A DNA stretch of 64,000 bases from Bin55 sp965220235. GTDB lineage: Bacteria > Pseudomonadota > Gammaproteobacteria > Pseudomonadales > Azotimanducaceae. The stretch is taken from NCBI GenBank assembly GCA_965220235.1, contig OZ244815.1, positions 3,410,001-3,474,000 on the forward strand. The letters are read 5' to 3'. The notes beneath the pieces were generated by a model that worked only from the letters and a program-made list of their open reading frames with translations, had not been told where the DNA came from and ran no database searches. Made by a program: the position numbers and the translations under genes. Below, in pieces: positions 1 through 9,180 of this stretch (its first letter is position 1; the number at the start of each line of letters is the position of its first letter).

Positions 1-1
1 C

Positions 2-751
2 GCCATTTATCTTCGAAACGGCGATGAAAACGAACGAAGTATTGACGGGCAATGGACGCTCACAAACGTCATTGCCTTGCTACCTGAACAAGCAGATCTG
101 CGAAGTGCCGAAGTAGCTCTATCGAAGCTCGGGTGCGATAGCTTTCACATCGAAACTCTGGATAAGTCTCGATGGATAGAGCGTCTCACTCGGCCAACCC
201 CTAATCTGACGATAGGACCTTTCCTAATCGGTGGTTCTCTTTCGAACGTCAAAACACCTCAAATACCGCTGCATATCCCCGCCGGTCTCGCGTTTGGCAC
301 AGGGGAGCACGAAACTACCGCCCTGTGTCTGGAATGGCTCACCAGACAGAGCCTGAGTGAAAAACACGTACTTGATCTCGGTTGCGGGTCAGGCATCCTC
401 GCAATCGCTGCGATGAAATTGGGTGCGGCGTCAGCGACTGCGATCGACAACGATCCAGACGCATTGGCCGTTACTTCGACAAATGCCTCGAAGAATGCGG
501 TCGATCTAACTGTGTTGAATCGACTAGATCTAGAAAGTAATTACGACTTGATCGTCGCAAACATCTATGCCGATACTCTTATCGAATACGCCGAAAGCGT
601 ACAGCGTGTCCTAAATTCAGGCGGCTTGCTTGCGCTGTCCGGAATTCTCGAAAGCCAGTCAGAGCAAGTGAAACGATCCTACTCAGATATCCGATTTGAT
701 TCGGTCGAGTTACGAAATAACTGGGTAATGCTCTCTGGCTATAAGCACTGA
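2..751 (+). CDS. prmA: Ribosomal protein L11 methyltransferase PrmA, 5' end outside window
   Basis: SAM-dependent methyltransferase that methylates ribosomal protein L11 in the cytoplasm. The frame is open from base 2 and reads as protein upstream of the first TTG at 77, so the gene begins before the window; about 249 codons are visible. The SAM-binding motif I DLGCGSGILAIAA lies just after the GTGEHETT segment typical of PrmA. The usual NILA motif reads NIYA here. The C-terminus (NNWVMLSGYKH) fits the family. It ends 112 bp before purH. In Pseudomonas-like genomes dusB and fis sit in this gap; here it is empty. Confidence 0.93.
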   Translation, partial: AIYLRNGDENERSIDGQWTLTNVIALLPEQADLRSAEVALSKLGCDSFHIETLDKSRWIERLTRPTPNLTIGPFLIGGSLSNVKTPQIPLHIPAGLAFGTGEHETTALCLEWLTRQSLSEKHVLDLGCGSGILAIAAMKLGAASATAIDNDPDALAVTSTNASKNAVDLTVLNRLDLESNYDLIVANIYADTLIEYAESVQRVLNSGGLLALSGILESQSEQVKRSYSDIRFDSVELRNNWVMLSGYKH

Positions 752-863
752 GGCAAGAAGATAATTCCGCTCGCATTCACCTACTGGTTTCACTGAAATC
801 TAATTCCGCAGCTAGGTGTATTGAAAACACTGCCAATTTACCGCGACATTACACGCAACGTTC

Positions 864-2381
864 GTGCCGAAAGCTCTCATTAGCGTCACCGACAAGACAG
901 GGGTAGTCGAACTCGCTCGTACCCTGACTCAAAATGGATACGAAATACTGAGCACGGGCGGCACAGGTCGTTTACTTCAAGACAACGACATCCCGACGTC
1001 CGAGATCGCGGAGTTCACTGGATCGCCAGAAATGCTCGGCGGTCGGGTCAAGACACTACACCCTCGAGTCTTCGGCGGCATCTTAGGTCGACCGTATCTT
1101 GATGAGGATGAATTCCAAACTCATGAGTTAGAACCGATCTCAATCGTCGTGGTGAACCTTTACGAGTTTGAAAAGACAATTCGCGACGCCGATACGACCC
1201 GCGAAGAAGCGATAGAACAGATCGATATCGGCGGAGTTTCCTTAATTCGAGCCGCCGCCAAAAACCACGAGCACGTACTCGTTGTCGTTGATCCGAACGA
1301 CTACGACGCGGTCTGTACGCGAGTAGTCGAAGACCAGATTGATTCTACGTTTCGTGAACTGATGGCCGCTAGAGCTTTTCGGCATACCGCAGCCTACGAC
1401 GCAGAAATTGCTCGTTATCTTTCCTCGAACGAGAAATTCCCTGAGCAGCTCACCCTTACATATCGGCGAGATGCCTTGATGAGATACGGCGAAAACCCTC
1501 ATCAAGATGCGGCGCACTACCGGGACTCTTCACAGACCACTGAAATGACCCAGTTGCAGGGCAAAGCCATGTCCTACAACAACATCGCGGATACAGACGC
1601 TGCTCTACGGTGTCTACATGGCCTCACGGCTCCCGCATGTGCGATCGTCAAACATGCAAATCCCTGCGGACTCGCAGCAGGGGGTTCTCTTGAAGATGCG
1701 TATGAAAAGGCATTTCGTACCGATCCGACTTCCGCGTTCGGTGGCATCATCGCGTTCAATCAGGAACTAGACTCCGATACGCTTGCACGAATTCTTGACA
1801 ATCAATTCGCTGAAGTAATCGTGGCACCTTCCGTTGACGCCAATGCGCCAACAATCGCCAAACGCAGTAAATCATTACGCCTAATGACCGTAACTGACCT
1901 AGAGGCGAGCAAATCCAAACTAAGTGTGACTACGGTTAGCAACGGCGCGTTAGTTCAAGACGCAGACACTGCCGAACTCGACGATGGCGATTGGTCCGTC
2001 TTAACCGAACGCACACCTACTGACAAAGAAATAGGGGACTTGCGCTTTGCGTGGCATGTGGTTAAGCATGTCAAGTCAAACGCGATCGTATTTGTGCGTG
2101 ATAGCACGACGGTCGGTATCGGTGCAGGACAACCGAATCGCGTAATGAGTGTGCGGATCGCCGCGATACGAATGAACGAAGAAGGTCTCGGCGACGCTGG
2201 CTGCGTCATGGCGTCTGATGCGTTCTTCCCGTTTCGAGATGGCATCGATCACGCTGCCGACGCCGGTGTAACCGCAGTCATTCAACCTGCCGGCTCAATC
2301 CGCGATGACGAAGTAATCAAGGCTTGTAACGAACGCGGATTAGCAATGGTTGCTACCGGAATACGCCACTTTAGGCACTAG
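864..2381 (+). CDS. purH: Bifunctional AICAR transformylase / IMP cyclohydrolase PurH
   Basis: Catalyses the last two steps of de novo IMP synthesis: formylation of AICAR, then ring closure. 505 residues, slightly shorter than the usual 520-530. The N-terminal MGS-like cyclohydrolase domain (about 1-130) carries SVTDKTG and the TGGTG loop. The C-terminal AICAR transformylase domain shows RYGENPHQ (207-214) and the catalytic KHANPCG (263-269). The start is GTG at 864, giving the expected N-terminus VPKALISVTDKTG. purD follows 7 bp after the stop, so the two are co-transcribed. Confidence 0.97.
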   Translation: MPKALISVTDKTGVVELARTLTQNGYEILSTGGTGRLLQDNDIPTSEIAEFTGSPEMLGGRVKTLHPRVFGGILGRPYLDEDEFQTHELEPISIVVVNLYEFEKTIRDADTTREEAIEQIDIGGVSLIRAAAKNHEHVLVVVDPNDYDAVCTRVVEDQIDSTFRELMAARAFRHTAAYDAEIARYLSSNEKFPEQLTLTYRRDALMRYGENPHQDAAHYRDSSQTTEMTQLQGKAMSYNNIADTDAALRCLHGLTAPACAIVKHANPCGLAAGGSLEDAYEKAFRTDPTSAFGGIIAFNQELDSDTLARILDNQFAEVIVAPSVDANAPTIAKRSKSLRLMTVTDLEASKSKLSVTTVSNGALVQDADTAELDDGDWSVLTERTPTDKEIGDLRFAWHVVKHVKSNAIVFVRDSTTVGIGAGQPNRVMSVRIAAIRMNEEGLGDAGCVMASDAFFPFRDGIDHAADAGVTAVIQPAGSIRDDEVIKACNERGLAMVATGIRHFRH

Positions 2382-2388
2382 GTCAGTC

Positions 2389-3672
2389 ATGAATGTGTTG
2401 GTTATCGGTTCCGGTGGTCGTGAACATGCGTTAGCCTGGGTAATCGCACGCGATGACTCGGTTGATCGCGTCTTCGTTGCGCCTGGAAACGCAGGTACTG
2501 CGCATGAATCGAAATGTACCAACGTAACAATCCCTGTTACAGATTTCGATGCACAAATCGAACTGTGTCTCAGGGAACAAATCGACTTGACCATCGTCGG
2601 TCCCGAGGATCCTCTGGTGAGTGGTATTCGAGAACACTTCGAAGCAGCGGGGCTAAAGTGCTTTGCGCCGAGTCGCGAAGCCGCGCAACTCGAAGGCTCA
2701 AAGGGATTCGCGAAGGCATTTATGCATCGCCACGGTATACCCACTGCCGCGCACTTCACAACTAGCCAACTCGACGAAGCCGTCGCGCATATCGAAGCTC
2801 ATGGCAGTCCGATCGTCGTCAAAGCCAATGGACTAGCGGCAGGTAAAGGAGTTGTGGTAGCGCAGACTAACTCCGAAGCAATCAAAGCCGCGACCATGAT
2901 GTTGTCGGGCGATCAATTCGGCGATGCTGGTCGCGAAATTGTGATCGAGGATTTTCTCGAAGGCGAGGAAGCAAGCTACATCGTGATGTCCGATGGTGAA
3001 TCCATCTTGCCATTTGCCAGTTCGCAGGACCATAAACCGGTCTTCGATGGCGGGCTTGGACCTAACACGGGCGGTATGGGTGCGTACTCGCCTGCACCCG
3101 TTGTTGACGAGCTTGTTGAAGCCAAGATTCTGGACCAGGTCATTCGACCCACCATCCAAGGTATGGCTGCAGATGGCACTCCGTTCCGTGGATTTCTATA
3201 CGCTGGGTTGATGATCTCCAAGAACAAAGACGTACATGTTGTTGAGTTCAACTGTAGGTTCGGCGACCCTGAGGCGCAACCTGTCTTGTATCGCTTGCGA
3301 TCAAGTCTGTCACGTCTGTGTCTCGCCGCTGTGGATGGGCAATTAGGCGAACAAGCGATTGAGTTCGATGACCGCGCAGCGGTGGGCGTTGTCGTTGCGT
3401 CAGGTGGTTACCCCGAACAATACGAAACCGGACACGTTATCTCAGGTCTCGATCAAATCCCAGCTGGCGTAAAGACCTTTCATGCCGGAACCCGAATTCA
3501 GGATGATGAAATCCAAACTTCTGGTGGTCGAGTCGTATGTGTCGTCGGTGCCGATTCAGATTTCATGCATGCTCGTCGACTTGCTTATCAAGGTGTCGAT
3601 GCTATCCGGTTTAAAGACCAACACTTTCGGACCGATATAGGCTATCGTGTCATTGAACGACTTCGGCATTAG
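2389..3672 (+). CDS. purD: Phosphoribosylamine--glycine ligase PurD
   Basis: ATP-grasp ligase making GAR from phosphoribosylamine, glycine and ATP in purine synthesis. 427 residues, full length. The frame is open from an upstream TTG (2350) inside purH, but the family N-terminus MNVLVIGSGGREHALAW begins at ATG 2389, 7 bp after the purH stop, so that start was chosen. Visible motifs include the N-terminal GSGGREHA loop, IVVKANGLAAGKGVVVA (ATP-grasp), NTGGMGAYSP and EFNCRFGDPEAQ (metal/ATP site). Co-transcribed with purH. Confidence 0.97.
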   Translation: MNVLVIGSGGREHALAWVIARDDSVDRVFVAPGNAGTAHESKCTNVTIPVTDFDAQIELCLREQIDLTIVGPEDPLVSGIREHFEAAGLKCFAPSREAAQLEGSKGFAKAFMHRHGIPTAAHFTTSQLDEAVAHIEAHGSPIVVKANGLAAGKGVVVAQTNSEAIKAATMMLSGDQFGDAGREIVIEDFLEGEEASYIVMSDGESILPFASSQDHKPVFDGGLGPNTGGMGAYSPAPVVDELVEAKILDQVIRPTIQGMAADGTPFRGFLYAGLMISKNKDVHVVEFNCRFGDPEAQPVLYRLRSSLSRLCLAAVDGQLGEQAIEFDDRAAVGVVVASGGYPEQYETGHVISGLDQIPAGVKTFHAGTRIQDDEIQTSGGRVVCVVGADSDFMHARRLAYQGVDAIRFKDQHFRTDIGYRVIERLRH

Positions 3673-3687
3673 GCGTCAAATACACCG

Positions 3688-4695
3688 ATGAAAGTTGATG
3701 TTGGCGTCAACAGCGATCCATTACTCATCGGTAAAGCCGTACAAGCAATGGAATGGGTTGGATACGACGGCATCCGCGTGTCCGAAACAAATCGCGATCC
3801 GTTCATACCGCTAGCAGTCGCCGCCGCAGAAACGTCCTCAATTGAGCTCGTAACCTCAGTGGTTGTCGCGTTTGCACGGAATCCAATGTCGCTTGCGCTA
3901 CAAGCACATGAATTGAATCGCCTAGCTGAAGGGCGTTTGATATTGGGTATTGGTTCGCAAGTGAAGCCTCACATCGAACGTCGTTTTAGTATGCCGTGGC
4001 ACAAGCCCGCACGTCAGATGCGGGAGTTCATTGAGGCGATGAATGCGATTTTCGCATGTTGGTACGACGGTATACGTCTGGACTATCAAGGCGAGTACTA
4101 CCAGCATACGTTGATGCCTTCAACCTTTACTCCGCCAGACAACGATCCAGTGTACAAACCTGACATTCTGTTGTCCGCAACCGGTCCGTTGATGACGAAG
4201 GTGGCAGGTGAAGTTGCAGACGGCTTAATCACGCATCCGTTTTCTACAGAGCGCTACTTGAAAGAAGTCACGGTACCAGCCGTCGAAGAGGGTTTGACGA
4301 AACGCGGTAGAACCCTTGATTCGTTTCAAGTCGACTACGCGCCGATGCTGGCGATCGGAACCACTGAGGAAGAACTAGAACAGGCGATTGCGGTTGTTAA
4401 AGACCGGATTGCGTTCTACGGTTGCACAGTAGCGTATCGACCCGTGCTCGAGCTCCACGGTTGGGGCGCATTACAGGACGAACTAATCCCGCTGAATCGA
4501 GCACATCGTCGAAGCGACATGGTCGGGTTAATTGACGATGATGTCCTTCAAACGATTGCCATTATCGGCTCACCACGGGAAGTCGTAGCTGAAATGAAAA
4601 GACGCTTCAGTGGCGTCGTCAGCCGCACTGGCTTTGGGGGATCCGCAATCAATCGCGAAGAATTGCCAGAATTACTGTCAGCACTCAAGAGTTAG
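3688..4695 (+). CDS. LLM-class flavin/F420-dependent oxidoreductase (TIGR03617-like)
   Basis: Luciferase-like monooxygenase fold (TIM barrel) of 335 residues. The closest family I recognise is TIGR03617, shown by VAFARNPMSLA, GSQVKPHIERRFSMPW near residues 94-109 and AGEVADGLITHPF. Members are annotated as F420-dependent by homology, but FMN is possible and the substrate is unknown. It starts 15 bp after purD and ends 5 bp before coq7, so it is embedded in a purine/ubiquinone gene string. A second LLM protein lies at 36341-37201. No F420 biosynthesis gene is in the window. Confidence 0.85.
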   Translation: MKVDVGVNSDPLLIGKAVQAMEWVGYDGIRVSETNRDPFIPLAVAAAETSSIELVTSVVVAFARNPMSLALQAHELNRLAEGRLILGIGSQVKPHIERRFSMPWHKPARQMREFIEAMNAIFACWYDGIRLDYQGEYYQHTLMPSTFTPPDNDPVYKPDILLSATGPLMTKVAGEVADGLITHPFSTERYLKEVTVPAVEEGLTKRGRTLDSFQVDYAPMLAIGTTEEELEQAIAVVKDRIAFYGCTVAYRPVLELHGWGALQDELIPLNRAHRRSDMVGLIDDDVLQTIAIIGSPREVVAEMKRRFSGVVSRTGFGGSAINREELPELLSALKS

Positions 4696-4700
4696 TAGTC

Positions 4701-5330
4701 GTGTTCCGAGAGTTACTTGATGAGATTGTTCTTGTCATTGACAACGGCCTTCGTACGTTGACCGATACGCACCAAGACTCCGTCGACGACTCGAAGTACC
4801 CATCAGCTAAAGAACTATCGCCTCCCAACCGTCGCACTGCCGCTTCAATAATGCGGATTAACCACTGCGGAGAAGTGTGCGCTCAAGCTCTCTACGAAGG
4901 ACAAGCATTGACCGCTCGAACACCGAGTGTTCAACGTCAACTGAAGCAAGCTGCTTCCGAGGAACGTGAACACCTAGCTCTATGTCGTACACGATTGAGT
5001 GAACTGGACGCAAATCCGAGTATCTTCGAACCCTTGTTCTTCGCTGCATCGGTTGGCATCGGTGCAATCGCTGGTAGATTGGGCGATCGAGTTAGTCTCG
5101 GATTTGTCGAGGCTACCGAGGACGAAGTGTGTAAACACTTGGATCGCCATATCGATGAGTTAGGCGACAGAGACGAGCGTACTAAAGCGATGCTCGAGTC
5201 AATTCGAGCAGACGAAGCGCAACACAGATCAACCGCATACGAGCAAGGTGGCCTCGTGTTTTCAAAACCGATAAAGTCAGGTATGGCGCTCGCGGCAAAG
5301 GTCATGACACGGACGACCGCCATTTTTTAG
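4701..5330 (+). CDS. coq7: 3-demethoxyubiquinol 3-hydroxylase Coq7
   Basis: Di-iron membrane-associated hydroxylase of late ubiquinone synthesis. 209 residues. The carboxylate/histidine ligands expected for the family are visible: Glu58 in HCGEVC, EEREH with Glu88/His91, Glu140 in the EATEDEV segment, and DEAQH with Glu172/His175. A central hydrophobic stretch (about 113-125) fits membrane association. Start is GTG 4701, 5 bp after the LLM gene. Its TAG overlaps the stop of the convergent VOC gene by 4 bp. In Pseudomonas coq7 lies near trpC-vfr-OsmC-speD; the same neighbourhood survives here without vfr and speD. Confidence 0.94.
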   Translation: MFRELLDEIVLVIDNGLRTLTDTHQDSVDDSKYPSAKELSPPNRRTAASIMRINHCGEVCAQALYEGQALTARTPSVQRQLKQAASEEREHLALCRTRLSELDANPSIFEPLFFAASVGIGAIAGRLGDRVSLGFVEATEDEVCKHLDRHIDELGDRDERTKAMLESIRADEAQHRSTAYEQGGLVFSKPIKSGMALAAKVMTRTTAIF

Positions 5331-5737
5331 CTCGTGCTTGTCTCGCTCAGCGGTGGGTGATAGATCACTTGCACCTGAACGCCGGATGGATCCACGCAAT
5401 AGAAACTCCGTGCACCATCGCGATGCGTACGCGGCGAAGCCGCCATTTCGACATTACACTCTGCTAGATACTCATACCAAGCATCAACATCCATAGGTTT
5501 TGGAACAATAAACCCAATGTGATCCAGGAGCTGCGGAGTGTTGGTACTTTCTGCAACACGATGGATCGCCAAGTTGTCGGTCCCGCTTGTTAGATAAACG
5601 TTATCCACATCCGGCTCCCACTCAACTTCCATACCAAAAATATCGACGTAGAACGCTCGCGTTGCTTCGTAGTTACTGGTGCGCAGTGCTACGTGATGTA
5701 AGCCTAAAAGTTCGGGGCGATCTCTGCTGACTTTCAA
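5327..5737 (-). CDS. VOC (glyoxalase/bleomycin-resistance) family protein
   Basis: Small cytoplasmic protein (136 residues) of the vicinal-oxygen-chelate fold. LHHVALRT near residues 13-20 supplies the first metal histidine, and FYVDIFGMEVEW is the usual helix-strand junction. At the C-terminal metal position the customary Glu (IELY) appears to be Gln (VQVIY), so metal binding or catalysis may be altered. Substrate unknown. The start is TTG at 5737, overlapping the OsmC stop (TTGA), which argues for translational coupling and supports this unusual start. Confidence 0.8.
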   Translation of the reverse strand: MKVSRDRPELLGLHHVALRTSNYEATRAFYVDIFGMEVEWEPDVDNVYLTSGTDNLAIHRVAESTNTPQLLDHIGFIVPKPMDVDAWYEYLAECNVEMAASPRTHRDGARSFYCVDPSGVQVQVIYHPPLSETSTS

Positions 5738-6153
5738 AGATCTACTACCTCGTATTCGTGCGTGACATCCACACCTGCACGCTGCATAAGAATCGAAGCG
5801 GAGCAGTATTTTTCTGCACTCAGCTCAATCGCTCGCTCCAACTTACGCTCTGTCAATTTCTCACCCGCAACTTTAAATATCAAATGGATTGCAGTGAATA
5901 CTCGCGGCTCTTCGTTAGCCCTTGTCGCATCCACCGTTACATTGCAGTGTTTCACGCTGACTCGACCTTTCGTCAGAATGTGTACGACGTCAGTCGCAGC
6001 GCAACCCGCAATACTCATCAACATGAGTTCCATCGGTCGCGTGCCTGCGTTCGTGCCACCAAGGTCAGGCGGTCCATCGATCTCGATTTCATGACCACTA
6101 TCTGCACGAGCAGAGAAATGGACCGCCTCATGCCAATTGAGATTGACGCGCAT
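5734..6153 (-). CDS. OsmC family protein (YhfA-like)
   Basis: Small OsmC/Ohr-fold protein of 139 residues. Two cysteines, Cys51 (AGCAATDV) and Cys117 (KYCSAS), sit where the redox pair of OsmC peroxidases sits. GPPDLGGTNAGTRPMELML is typical of the YhfA branch, whose substrate is poorly defined. ATG at 6153 matches the family N-terminus; an in-frame GTG at 6165 would add four residues. It lies 14 bp downstream of trpC in the same orientation. In Pseudomonas a cAMP-receptor gene (vfr) separates trpC from this gene; it is missing here. Confidence 0.85.
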   Translation of the reverse strand: MRVNLNWHEAVHFSARADSGHEIEIDGPPDLGGTNAGTRPMELMLMSIAGCAATDVVHILTKGRVSVKHCNVTVDATRANEEPRVFTAIHLIFKVAGEKLTERKLERAIELSAEKYCSASILMQRAGVDVTHEYEVVDL

Positions 6154-6167
6154 GTCTTTCTGCACAC

Positions 6168-6971
6168 CTAACCTAGTGATGAATCACGGACAGAATCGAA
6201 TATCTCGCTCATCGCTCGACCGGGATCATTCGCTCGCATAAATGCTTCTCCTACGAGAAATGCGTTTACACCGCACGCGAGCAATCGACTCACATCCGTT
6301 CGATTATGGATGCCACTTTCTGAGACGATCTGAACCGACGGGGGGATTTGCGGGACCAGTCGTTCAGTGACCGAGAGGTCGGTGTGGAATGTCTTGAGAT
6401 TGCGATTGTTAATTCCGATGAGCCGAGCATCTATGGCTAATGCTTCGTCAAGTTCTCTTTCATTGTGGACCTCTACCAACACGTCCAACCCAAGTCCTAA
6501 GCCGATTTCATGAAACGATTCAAGGGTCGAATGGTCAAGAGCGGCTACGATCAACAGTAAGCAATCAGCGGGTAACACGCGCGTTTCAAAAATCTGATAC
6601 TCGTCAACGATGAAATCTTTGCGCAGAACTGGCAATTGTGTTTTATCTCGCGCGGTTCGAAGCGCTTCATCATTGCCCTGAAAAAAGTACTCGTCGGTTA
6701 GTACGGATAAACACGACGCACCATGCTCCTGATAGCTGAGTGCGATAGAGGATGGATCAAAATCCTCACGAATCACTCCTTTGCTCGGGGATGCCTTCTT
6801 AATCTCAGCGATTACGGCCGCGTCACGTTCGCTGAGCGCTGCACAGAACCCACGGAGTGGTGGTAAATCCCGCACCGCGGCTTTCAGAGATTTGAGCGAG
6901 ATCCTTTGTTTGCGGGTATCTAACTCAGATTGTTTTCGGGCAATGATCTCGTCAAGAATGGTTGCGCTCAT
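6168..6971 (-). CDS. trpC: Indole-3-glycerol phosphate synthase TrpC
   Basis: TIM-barrel enzyme closing the indole ring from CdRP in tryptophan synthesis. 267 residues, monofunctional (no fused TrpF). AVIAEIKKASPSKG (about 51-64) holds the catalytic lysine, with VLRKDFIVDEYQI, LIGINNRNLKTF and IVSESGI downstream, all diagnostic. The ATG at 6971 overlaps the trpD stop by 4 bp (ATGA), so translation is coupled in the order trpG-trpD-trpC. Confidence 0.97.
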   Translation of the reverse strand: MSATILDEIIARKQSELDTRKQRISLKSLKAAVRDLPPLRGFCAALSERDAAVIAEIKKASPSKGVIREDFDPSSIALSYQEHGASCLSVLTDEYFFQGNDEALRTARDKTQLPVLRKDFIVDEYQIFETRVLPADCLLLIVAALDHSTLESFHEIGLGLGLDVLVEVHNERELDEALAIDARLIGINNRNLKTFHTDLSVTERLVPQIPPSVQIVSESGIHNRTDVSRLLACGVNAFLVGEAFMRANDPGRAMSEIFDSVRDSSLG

Positions 6972-7996
6972 GAAGCCGAAATTGCTTTGGTGAGTGCAAC
7001 GAATTCCTTGAACTTCTCCGATGCTTGTCCGGTGATGATCAAGTCTTGTGCCATTGCCACGCCGTTTGCCAAACTCCCCGCAACGTCAGCGGCGTATAAG
7101 GCCGCACCCGCGTTTATTGCAACCAAATCTGAAGCAGCTTGATTTTCGTCGCCATTCAGTGCGGACTGGATCATCGCCAAACTTTCCTTCGGCGAGTTGC
7201 ACGACAACCCACTGACATCGTGCTCATCTAGCCCGAAATCAGCGGGTTCAACCGTGTATTCCTCTATGTGTCCCTCTCGCAATTCCACGATTGAGCTAGC
7301 ACCAGAAACAGTTAACTCATCCAAGCCGTCGGCATGCACAACGAGCACGTGTTCAGCACCTAACTGTGACAATACCTTAGCTAATGGCCGCTGCATGTCT
7401 GCTGCAAATACGCCAAGGACTTGGCGCTTGGCTGACGCGGGATTTGTGAGTGGACCTAGTACATTGAAGACAGTTCTTACACCGAGTTCTTTGCGAACAG
7501 GACCAGCGAAACGCATTGCGGGATGGTGTGACATTGCAAATAGAAAGCCGACTCCTACTTCCGTAATACAGCGCGCGACCTGCTGAGGGTTTAACTCAAG
7601 ATCTACACCTGCGAGCTCAAGTACATCCGCACTACCACTCTTACTTGACGCTGCGCGGTTACCGTGCTTTGCGACGTTTGCACCCCCGGCTGCCGCTACG
7701 AAGGCCGCGGCGGTCGACACATTGAAGAGCTTATGGCTACCCGACCCACCTGTTCCACAAGTATCGACGAGGTTTTCGACTTCAACCTCCACTTTCACCG
7801 AAGCATCTCGCATTGCCGTTGCCGCACCTGCGATTTCTTGCACCGCTGCACCTTTCGTTTGCAACGCCATCAACACGCCACCGATTTGACCCGGGGTTGC
7901 TTCACCGCCCATGATCAAATCGAATACGGCTTTCGTCTGGTGAAACGATAAATCTTCACCAGCGGTGAGCGACGTGAGCGCCTCCACTATATTCAC
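6968..7996 (-). CDS. trpD: Anthranilate phosphoribosyltransferase TrpD
   Basis: Transfers the phosphoribosyl group from PRPP to anthranilate. 342 residues, standard length. The PRPP loop DTCGTGGSGSHKLFNVST is intact (about 78-95), as are KHGNRAASSKSGSADVLE and GPLTNPA. ATG 7996 overlaps the trpG stop by 4 bp and the gene overlaps trpC by 4 bp at its end, giving a tightly coupled trpGDC unit. Confidence 0.97.
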   Translation of the reverse strand: MNIVEALTSLTAGEDLSFHQTKAVFDLIMGGEATPGQIGGVLMALQTKGAAVQEIAGAATAMRDASVKVEVEVENLVDTCGTGGSGSHKLFNVSTAAAFVAAAGGANVAKHGNRAASSKSGSADVLELAGVDLELNPQQVARCITEVGVGFLFAMSHHPAMRFAGPVRKELGVRTVFNVLGPLTNPASAKRQVLGVFAADMQRPLAKVLSQLGAEHVLVVHADGLDELTVSGASSIVELREGHIEEYTVEPADFGLDEHDVSGLSCNSPKESLAMIQSALNGDENQAASDLVAINAGAALYAADVAGSLANGVAMAQDLIITGQASEKFKEFVALTKAISAS

Positions 7997-8580
7997 GCTG
8001 AAGGAATCCTCAAGAAATTACGCAATATGTCATGACCTGGATCAGTCTTGATCGATTCGGGATGGAATTGGACACCGAATATCGGATACTCGTTGTGTTT
8101 GATTGCCATGACTTCATCGACTTCACCCCGGGAGGTCTCGCTCCAGGCCGTCATCGTTAGCTCGTGCGGCAGCGAGTCCTTTTTAACCACGAGCGAGTGA
8201 TAGCGCGTCGCCGTGAATCCATCGTCGATGCCATCAAAAATCCCTGTGCCATTGTGATGAATCGCTGAGAGTTTACCGTGCATCACAGTGTGTGCGCGAT
8301 CAACCCTTCCCCCAAATGCCTGACCGATGCACTGATGTCCAAGACAGACGCCTAGTAGCGGTTTTTCCGAGCCAAAGCGTCGGATCACATCGACTGATAC
8401 TCCAGCTTCGTTTGGCGTACATGGTCCCGGTGAGAGCACGATTCGTTCTGGATCGAGCGCTTCGATTTCGTCCAACGTGATTTCATCGTTTCGATGAACG
8501 TCGACTTCCGCGCCCAGTTCGCCCAGATACTGCACTAGGTTGTAGGTAAACGAATCGTAATTGTCGATCATCAGGATCAT
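7993..8580 (-). CDS. trpG: Anthranilate synthase glutamine amidotransferase component TrpG/PabA
   Basis: Class-I glutamine amidotransferase (195 residues) supplying ammonia to TrpE, and often shared with PabB. The nucleophile is Cys79 in LGVCLGHQ, and the other triad residues are His173 and Glu175 in GVQFHPES. The oxyanion loop SPGPCTPNEAG is present. It leads the trpGDC operon. Its partner trpE lies over 8 kb away at 16916-18394, separated by unrelated cargo. I saw no leader peptide or attenuator in the 115 bp upstream. Confidence 0.95.
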   Translation of the reverse strand: MILMIDNYDSFTYNLVQYLGELGAEVDVHRNDEITLDEIEALDPERIVLSPGPCTPNEAGVSVDVIRRFGSEKPLLGVCLGHQCIGQAFGGRVDRAHTVMHGKLSAIHHNGTGIFDGIDDGFTATRYHSLVVKKDSLPHELTMTAWSETSRGEVDEVMAIKHNEYPIFGVQFHPESIKTDPGHDILRNFLRIPSA

Positions 8581-8695
8581 GGTTGAGGTTAGCTAGTTCA
8601 GGAACTGGAAATGAGTTTTACTGACTACTGTGCGTTTTGACGAGTCGTTAACATACAACAGATTTTTCGCAATTCTATGACGAGGTAGACGGTCT

Positions 8696-9172
8696 ATGGG
8701 TTTCGCGTTATCTGATATGCAATTGACAAGTAGCGCATTTTCGGCTGGAGGCGCAATTCCAGCTAAGCACACCGGCGAAGGAGAAGATGTTTCGCCAGAA
8801 CTCGCATGGGCTGACGCACCCGAAGGTACAAGATCGTTCGCGATCGTATGCCACGATCCAGACGCTCCTCTACTAACACCGACGGGATATGGCTTCGTAC
8901 ATTGGGTTTTGTACGGCATTCCCGGCGAAGTCGCAAATCTATCCGAAGGCTCAGGTGATTACACCCAAGGTAACAACGACTTCGGTAACGGTGGTTACGG
9001 CGGTCCTATGCCGCCAGAAGGTCATGGAGTCCACAACTACTTCTTCTGGGTACTGGCACTTGACTCAGAACTTGATTTGCCCGCAGGACTGTCGATGTTG
9101 GAACTGTTCGAAAGAGTCGAGCCACACTGCATCGGAATGAATAGGCTAATTGGCACGTATCAACGCGGTTGA
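8696..9172 (+). CDS. YbhB/YbcL family PEBP-like protein
   Basis: Phosphatidylethanolamine-binding-protein fold of 158 residues (Raf-kinase-inhibitor-like). The anion-binding pocket motifs are present: CHDPDAPLL (about 52-60) and GVHNYFFW (about 110-117). Bacterial members are cytoplasmic or periplasmic; no signal peptide is visible here. Biological role unknown. It is a single plus-strand gene between trpG and a minus-strand hydrolase, at the edge of the cargo block that splits the trp genes. Confidence 0.88.
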   Translation: MGFALSDMQLTSSAFSAGGAIPAKHTGEGEDVSPELAWADAPEGTRSFAIVCHDPDAPLLTPTGYGFVHWVLYGIPGEVANLSEGSGDYTQGNNDFGNGGYGGPMPPEGHGVHNYFFWVLALDSELDLPAGLSMLELFERVEPHCIGMNRLIGTYQRG

Positions 9173-9180
9173 CGCGCGTT

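Noticed and set aside
2350..2388. Longer purD starting at TTG 2350
   Set aside because: Would overlap purH and add residues absent from PurD; ATG 2389 fits the conserved N-terminus.
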